DNA from: Metridium senile | Lineage: Eukaryota; Cnidaria; Anthozoa; Actiniaria; Metridiidae | Assembly (NCBI GenBank): GCA_949775045.1 | Contig: OX459096.1 | Coordinates: forward strand, 40,960,959 to 41,024,958 | Direction: 5' to 3' | DNA: 64,000 nucleotides | Part shown: piece by piece, positions 1-64,000 of the stretch | How the letters are laid out: each line of letters begins with the position of its first letter | Numbering within the stretch: the first letter of the stretch is position 1 | Notes under the pieces: model-generated | Seen by the model: the letters and a program-made list of their open reading frames with translations, nothing else | Database searches by the model: none | What the model was told of the DNA's origin: nothing | Position numbers and translations under genes: made by a program

Positions 1-283
1 TTGTTTGTCGATTTGTTTGTTTGTTTGCTTCTTTGCTTCGTTTCGTTTGTTTGTTTTATTGTGATTTATGTTTGCTTGTTTGTTCGTTCATCTTGTTCGT
101 TCGTTTGTTTGTTCGTTCGTTCGTTTGTTCGTTCGTTCGTTCGTTCGTTCGTTCGTTCGTTCGTTCGTTCGTTCGTTCGTTCGCTCGCTCGCTCGCTCGT
201 TCGTTCGTTCGTTCGTTCGTTTCTTTGTATTTTAGGAGTGCGCACCGCAAACTTTAACCAATTTGTGTGATTATAATTTGTAG
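1..283. repeat. Intronic TTTG/TTCG tetranucleotide array
   Basis: Positions 1-230 are almost pure 4-bp repeats: GTTT-type at the left, then GTTC/GCTC-type to about 220. The 4-bp period leaves long open frames on both strands rich in Phe-Val-Arg-Ser or Glu-Arg-Thr-Asn, which I treat as artefacts. The end of the segment (about 230-283) is ordinary intron leading to a TTTGTAG acceptor. Confidence 0.9.

Positions 284-64000
<63,717 letters not shown>

Noticed and set aside
1..270. Arg/Ser/Phe/Val-repeat frames on both strands
   Set aside because: Translation of TTTG/TTCG tetranucleotide repeats; no complexity beyond the repeat.

Overview
This window is eukaryotic (metazoan) genomic DNA, and almost all of it belongs to one giant plus-strand gene that runs off both ends. 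I read 51 exons (the last cut by the window end) totalling about 24.35 kb of coding sequence, roughly 8,117 codons, in AT-rich introns with GT-AG borders. The protein is an almost uninterrupted chain of spectrin-type triple-helical repeats, about 65 in this window alone, mostly one repeat of 100-112 residues per exon. That count exceeds the totals I know for spectrins, dystrophin and the plakins, and is of the order of nesprin-1 (SYNE1; MSP-300 in flies, ANC-1 in worms). A nesprin-like outer-nuclear-membrane/actin linker is therefore the best identification. It is an inference, because neither the N-terminal calponin-homology pair nor the C-terminal KASH tail is in view.

Layout. 284-22038: 26 exons, nearly all single repeats, with one repeat split over two exons (15882-16783) and a 240-codon serine-rich linker exon (17294-18013). 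22039-29307: one giant 7,269-bp exon with about 22 repeats. 33439-44863: more single-repeat exons separated by long, transposon-filled introns. 46121-47875: a 585-codon acidic, disordered exon. 48704-63628: the distal repeats, with a basic Pro/Ser linker in 51005-51532. 63943-64000: start of the next exon. Of the 50 introns bounded by two exons, 48 are phase 0; the exceptions are the introns after 52251 (phase 1) and 57757 (phase 2), each inside a repeat.

The introns hold most of the non-coding interest. There are many tandem arrays: 35-bp at 3.3-4.4 kb, 72-bp at 18.0-18.5 kb, TTG at 21.3 kb, 123-bp at 41.6-42.2 kb, a two-length composite at 49.4-50.4 kb, and a 3-kb 16-bp array at 58.85-61.83 kb. 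Mobile-element remnants include a decayed Penelope-like retroelement with a GIY-YIG motif and inverted terminal repeats (33.8-34.7 kb), two further solo terminal-repeat copies with hammerhead-ribozyme-like cores (39.5 and 54.5 kb), a 2.0-kb TTAA-flanked DNA element (36.8-38.9 kb), a 254-bp TAA-flanked MITE whose terminal repeat has grown a 47-C run (52.6-52.8 kb), and several foldback elements. Low GC, dense small introns and this repeat mix fit a marine invertebrate, possibly a cnidarian, but sequence alone does not settle this.

I found no second protein-coding gene on either strand. Long open frames outside the exons are by-products of tandem repeats.
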